40,975 bases of DNA, from positions 1 to 40,975 of the forward strand of contig CACZCK010000024.1 of assembly GCA_902779675.1 (NCBI GenBank), read 5' to 3'. Position 1 is the first letter of the stretch. The number at the start of each line of letters is the position of its first letter. The notes below the pieces were generated by a model, which saw only the letters and a list, made by a program, of their open reading frames with translations, ran no database searches and was not told the origin of the DNA. This DNA is from an uncultured Coriobacteriaceae bacterium (lineage in GTDB: Bacteria > Actinomycetota > Coriobacteriia > Coriobacteriales > Atopobiaceae). The translations under genes were made by a program, and so were the position numbers. Shown here piece after piece: positions 36,677 through 40,975 of this stretch.

Positions 36677-37828
36677 ATGGAGAAGACTCGGCCAAAGCTA
36701 ACTGCACGTCAACAAGTAGAAGCGATGGTGAAGAAAGGCATTCGCTTCGACTTGATGAGTGAGGAAGATGCCGAGAGGTTTCTGCGCGAAAGAAACTTCT
36801 TCTTCAAAGTCAAAGCTTTCGAAAAGGTATTTGACAAGTTCGAGAGTCCCGACCATGAGCGCTTCGGAGAGTACGTCAACCTCGACTTCACTTATCTTGT
36901 TGAGCTCTCACGACTCGACAAGGCGCTTCGCTTTTGTGTGATGGAGACTGCACTAGACATCGAGCACTTCATGAAGGTGCAGATGAATCGTGCCATGATG
37001 GACGATGAGGATTGCGACGCGCACGATATCGTCAAACAGTACGTCGCACACGATGCCAATAGAAAGCTGTCGAGGATTGCCGACAAGGGCGAAGAGCATC
37101 TCTCGCGACTGTTGGAGTCAGTAATAAAGTGCTTGGACGAATTCGATTCGCTCGACGTCAGTTCCTCAGCTGAGAGTCGTCTCGACGCCATTCGCCTGCT
37201 CGATAAAATGAAAGATTCAATCGAAGATGCGTTGGGCGGACTTGACCTGCATCACATAGAGAAATCCATTTCGCGACTGTCTACCTCCCAATACTCGCGT
37301 CGACTTGCTGGCAAGTATGGGTCGTTGGGAAAGATGGCGTATTGGAACTTCTTCGAACTTGCAACATTTGGTGACATCATCGGCCTATACAAGTACTACT
37401 ACTTCGAACTTGGTGGAGGAAAAGACCTGCGCGCGCGACGCGTAAAGCAACTGCTGTTTCCGGTTCGAGCACTACGGAATGCCGCAGCGCACAACAGTTG
37501 CCTACTCAATACGATGAGGGACAGGCTTACGAAGCCCATTGGCATAATCGCGAAGTTGCTTGTGAGCGAGTATTGCATGGACTCCGAATTGGTGGGCCTC
37601 ACAAAGCGCGTGCCACTTATTCACGACTTTTCTGCAACGCTCATGTGCTACGACGTGCTGGTGAGTTCGGAGCATAGTAGAAGTGTTTGCGCCAGAAGGC
37701 TGAGAGCTCTCTCAGAGCGGCTATCGAGAAACAGGTCTTTCTTTACCAAGCAAGCCGAGGTTGATAAGGGTCTGGAAATGCTGGTTGCGTTATGTAATGC
37801 CTTCGTGGCTCGCTTCGAGGGGCAATGA
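36677..37828 (+). CDS. Abi_2 family (AbiD/AbiF-like) HEPN protein
   Basis: 383 aa. The N-terminus shows the Abi_2 pattern (KPxLTxxQQVExMxxKGIxF; DAERFLRERNFFFKVKAFEK; F-YLVELSRLDKALRFCVME; DIEHFMKVQMN), and the C-terminal part holds a HEPN ribonuclease motif RNAAAH (267-272) in ALRNAAAHNSCLLN. Abi_2 proteins act in abortive infection; AbiF is a toxin with an RNA antitoxin and is regarded as an ancestor of Cas13. A GGAGGGAG lies at 36658-36665, thirteen bases before ATG 36677, a long spacing that suggests weak or regulated translation, as expected for a toxin. Codon use is AT-richer than core genes. The middle charged region (105-200) is longer than in the shortest family members. Confidence 0.85.
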   Translation: MEKTRPKLTARQQVEAMVKKGIRFDLMSEEDAERFLRERNFFFKVKAFEKVFDKFESPDHERFGEYVNLDFTYLVELSRLDKALRFCVMETALDIEHFMKVQMNRAMMDDEDCDAHDIVKQYVAHDANRKLSRIADKGEEHLSRLLESVIKCLDEFDSLDVSSSAESRLDAIRLLDKMKDSIEDALGGLDLHHIEKSISRLSTSQYSRRLAGKYGSLGKMAYWNFFELATFGDIIGLYKYYYFELGGGKDLRARRVKQLLFPVRALRNAAAHNSCLLNTMRDRLTKPIGIIAKLLVSEYCMDSELVGLTKRVPLIHDFSATLMCYDVLVSSEHSRSVCARRLRALSERLSRNRSFFTKQAEVDKGLEMLVALCNAFVARFEGQ

Positions 37829-38832
<1,004 letters not shown>

Positions 38833-38870
38833 CAGAGGGGTAGACTATTTGCGTACAGCAGGCTCTAACG

Positions 38871-38897
38871 ACCGCCATTCCAAGCGTGGCCGACCAC
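38871..38897 (+). repeat. IS21 left-end repeat, copy 1
   Basis: 27 bp around CCATTCCAAGC and GACCAC, matching 38915-38941 at 22 positions. IS21 elements carry such multiple transposase-binding repeats at their ends. Confidence 0.65.
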
Positions 38898-38914
38898 AGC
38901 TCCATGCGACACCG

Positions 38915-38941
38915 ACCACCATTCCACGCACGACCGACCAC
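38915..38941 (+). repeat. IS21 left-end repeat, copy 2
   Basis: Second copy of the 27-bp repeat, 44 bp downstream, upstream of istA. Confidence 0.65.
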
Positions 38942-39009
38942 CCAGATCTGACCATGATTTCCCCAGTGGGGCGCGCAAGGTCGCCCCGTCTCCCGAGAAA
39001 GGGGAAGAC

Positions 39010-40533
39010 ATGGTCAGGTACAGGGAGATCCTCAGGCTCACGGCGCTGGGGATAAGCCAGCGGGGCATCGCGGGCTCCGTCGGCTGCTCGAAGACGACGG
39101 TGCAGGAGGTGCAGCGCAAGGCGGCCGCGCTGCGGATCGGCTGGCCGCTGCCGGACGAGATGGGCGACGAGGCGCTGCGCGCCAGGCTCTACCCGCCGCA
39201 GGACCGTTCCGACGCCACGAAGGCCGAGATCGACCACGAGTGGGTGCAGAGGGAGATGGGCCGGCGCGGCGTGACGATGACCCTGCTTTGGAACGAGTAC
39301 GCCGAGCGTGCCGTGCTCGCCGGCAGGACGCCCTACATGTACTCGTCCTTCTGCCACAGGCATCAGAGGTGGGTCGACGCGAACCCCGAGGTCGCGATGC
39401 ACATCGAGTGGAGGCCGGGCGAGTGGTGCCAGGTGGACTGGTGCGGCGACACGATGCGGGTCTGCGACCCCGACACCGGCGAGCTGCTCAAGGCCTACGT
39501 GTTCGTCGCCGACCTGCCGTTCTCCGCGTACATATACGCCGAGGCCTTCTATCGCATGGACGAGAGGGCGTGGGTCGAGGGCCACGTGCACGCGTTCGCG
39601 GACTTCGGCGGCAGCACGCCGCTCGTGGCGCCGGACAACCTCAAGACGGGCGTGACCAGGAACACCATCGACAGGCTGATAGTGAACGAGCAGTACCGCA
39701 GGATGCTCGAGCACTACGGCTGCGCCGCGGTCCCCACCCGCGTGAGGAGGCCGCGCGACAAGGGAGGCGTCGAGGGCGCCGTGCTCATCGTCGAGCGCCA
39801 GGCGATCGCCGCCCTGCGTGACCGCACCTTCATGTCGCTCCCCGAGCTCAACCAGGCCCTGTGGGAGCGCGTCGACGAGATCAACTCGAGGCCCTTCCAG
39901 AAGAGGGAGGGCAGCAGGGACTCGGTCCTCTCGGGCCAGGAGAGGGCGTGCCTGCAGCCCCTGCCGCCGACCCCGTACGAGCTGGTGGACCGCGACACCG
40001 CCACTGTCAGCTTCGACTACCACGTCCGGTTCGACGGGCGCTACTACTCCGTCCCGTTCACGCACGTGAGGAGGGACGTCGAGGTCGCCGCCACCAGGTC
40101 GGTGGTAACCATATCATGCGACGGGGAGCGGCTGTGCCAGCACGCGCGCAGCTACGCGCCCAGGGGGACCTACGTCACCGACAGGTCCCACATGCCGCGG
40201 GCGCACCGCGACTACGCGGAGTGGAGCGGCGAGCGGTTCCGCAGGTGGGCGGCCGAGAAGGGCGGGCACGTGCTTGCCGTCGCCGACGCGATACTGAGGT
40301 CGCGCCAGGTCGAGCAGCAGTCCTACCGCACCTGCCGCGCGCTTCTCGCGCTCGGCGAGCGGAACGGCTGGGACGAGCTCGAGGAGGCGTGCGCCAAGGC
40401 GTGCGAGATATCTCGCAGCCCGAGCTACAAGACCGTGAAGACCCTGCTCGCCCGCATGCTCGAGGAGCGGGCGGCCGATCCCGACGCGAACGCCTTCGTT
40501 CGCGGCCCGGAGCACTACAGCGACCTGGGATAG
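39010..40533 (+). CDS. istA: IS21 transposase IstA
   Basis: 507 aa, intact. N-terminal helix-turn-helix (LRLTALGISQRGIAGSVGCS), then the DDE catalytic core: first Asp in GEWCQVDWCGD, second in LVAPDNLKTGV, Glu in RDKGGVEGAVLIV, followed by the Mu-transposase C-terminal region (VSFDYHVRFDGRYYSVPFTH). Directs transposition together with IstB. ATG 39010 is chosen; the GAAAGGGGAAGAC before it provides a Shine-Dalgarno. The istB start follows after 11 bp. Confidence 0.93.
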   Translation: MVRYREILRLTALGISQRGIAGSVGCSKTTVQEVQRKAAALRIGWPLPDEMGDEALRARLYPPQDRSDATKAEIDHEWVQREMGRRGVTMTLLWNEYAERAVLAGRTPYMYSSFCHRHQRWVDANPEVAMHIEWRPGEWCQVDWCGDTMRVCDPDTGELLKAYVFVADLPFSAYIYAEAFYRMDERAWVEGHVHAFADFGGSTPLVAPDNLKTGVTRNTIDRLIVNEQYRRMLEHYGCAAVPTRVRRPRDKGGVEGAVLIVERQAIAALRDRTFMSLPELNQALWERVDEINSRPFQKREGSRDSVLSGQERACLQPLPPTPYELVDRDTATVSFDYHVRFDGRYYSVPFTHVRRDVEVAATRSVVTISCDGERLCQHARSYAPRGTYVTDRSHMPRAHRDYAEWSGERFRRWAAEKGGHVLAVADAILRSRQVEQQSYRTCRALLALGERNGWDELEEACAKACEISRSPSYKTVKTLLARMLEERAADPDANAFVRGPEHYSDLG

Positions 40534-40544
40534 GGGGTGCGGAC

Positions 40545-40922
40545 ATGGCAAACCAGAGCACGATGGACAGGCTGTGCGGGATGAGGCTCTCGCTCATGGC
40601 CCACGCGTACGCGGACCAGGACGCGATGCCCGGCGTCGACGGGATGTCCTTCGACGAGAGGCTGGCGCAGATAGTGGACGCCGAGTGGGACGGCAGGCGC
40701 ACCAACAAGCGCGCGAGGCTGCTGAGGCAGGCCCAGCTGGCGTGCCCCGAGGCGCGCGTCGCGGACGTCAGGTGGGACCCCGACAGGAAGCTCGACAGGT
40801 CGCAGGTCATGGAGCTCTCCAACTGCACGTGGGTGACCGACAGGCGCAACGTCGTGATCACGGGCGCCACCGGGTCGGGGAATTATGCAGGTGCCACGGT
40901 TATGTTGGGAAGCGGGCCGTAG
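40545..40922 (+). pseudogene. istB: IstB ATPase, interrupted after Walker A start
   Basis: IstB-type N-terminus (MDRLCGMRLSLMAHAYADQD; FDERLAQIVDAEWDGRRTNK; DVRWDPDRKLDRSQVMEL) up to VVITGATGSG at about 40880. The Walker A should continue GKTYLA, but here reads NYAGATVML and stops at 40922. Complete IstB has about 250 residues; only about 112 genuine ones are left. The break coincides with the start of another element. Confidence 0.88.
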
Positions 40923-40975
40923 GCGCAGGTCAGCGTCGAGCGGCAGCCTGCCGCATTCGCATAATCTAAGAACCT
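40881..40975. mobile_element. End of a second element inserted into istB (runs off the window)
   Basis: Unrelated sequence starts within the istB Walker A codons. ATTATGC at 40882-40888 and GCATAAT at 40959-40965 are inverted, and CGGCAG-C-CTGCCG (40941-40953) forms a hairpin. The type of element cannot be told from the 95 bases seen. Confidence 0.45.

Larger units (their letters stand above)
38833..40880 (+). mobile_element. IS21-family insertion sequence (right part disrupted)
   Basis: Contains istA and the 5' half of istB in the IS21 order. Left-end internal repeats are listed. The exact left terminus lies between the toxin gene stop (38832) and about 38870; the right end is beyond a second insertion at about 40881 or outside the window. 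Confidence 0.85.

Overview
The window is high-GC DNA from an actinobacterium. The gene content (CarD-type RNA polymerase regulator, a Tad pilus locus without a secretin, a DUF2207 envelope protein, Coriobacteriia-style lipoproteins) suggests class Coriobacteriia, probably an Olsenella/Atopobiaceae-like gut or oral anaerobe. That assignment is inference from gene content; no species marker was searched.

Positions 1-10,000 are mostly core genes: the 5' part of a phosphohexomutase gene (- strand), rlmKL (+), a citrate synthase with an ACT-domain gene upstream of it (-), carD (-), a Tat-exported tannase/esterase-like lipoprotein that lacks the nucleophile serine (-), an acylphosphatase (+) and a second lipoprotein (-). 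At 10,100-10,600 there is a repeat-rich intergenic stretch, a tRNA-like remnant and a complete tRNA-Phe(GAA) gene with its own promoter and terminator.

Positions 10,675-16,408 hold an envelope cluster on the - strand: DUF2207 protein, two-TM coiled-coil protein, membrane-anchored solute-binding/VWA protein, and TelA. Directly upstream in the same orientation, 16,499-26,580 is a complete-looking monoderm Tad/Flp pilus locus, transcribed cpaB-tadZ-tadA-tadB-tadC-flp and then several pseudopilin genes (three short prepilin-like proteins and one large TadG-like protein), a DUF192 gene and a zinc-ribbon/FHA gene. Most junctions overlap or touch, so it is probably one long transcript. No prepilin peptidase is present here. 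rsgA (26,967-28,148) and a calcium-type P-type ATPase (28,370-31,024) follow.

From about 31,300 to the right edge the window becomes accessory DNA: a truncated-looking Fis/AAA regulator; a two-gene ATPase plus TOPRIM-like module bracketed by 79-bp direct repeats; degraded PIN and DUF4238 genes; a pair of inverted 72/73-bp palindromic elements; an Abi_2 (AbiF-like) HEPN gene preceded by its own promoter and a structured, terminator-ended RNA; an rfbB fragment; a stand-alone CdiA-CT-like PD-(D/E)xK nuclease; and an IS21-family element whose istB is broken by a further insertion. This looks like a defence/toxin island shaped by repeated insertions and deletions.

The best candidates for little-described biology are the AbiF-like gene with its candidate RNA partner (36,553-37,828) and the repeat-flanked ATPase/TOPRIM-like pair (32,641-34,758). 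No database search was possible; family names come from motif recognition.
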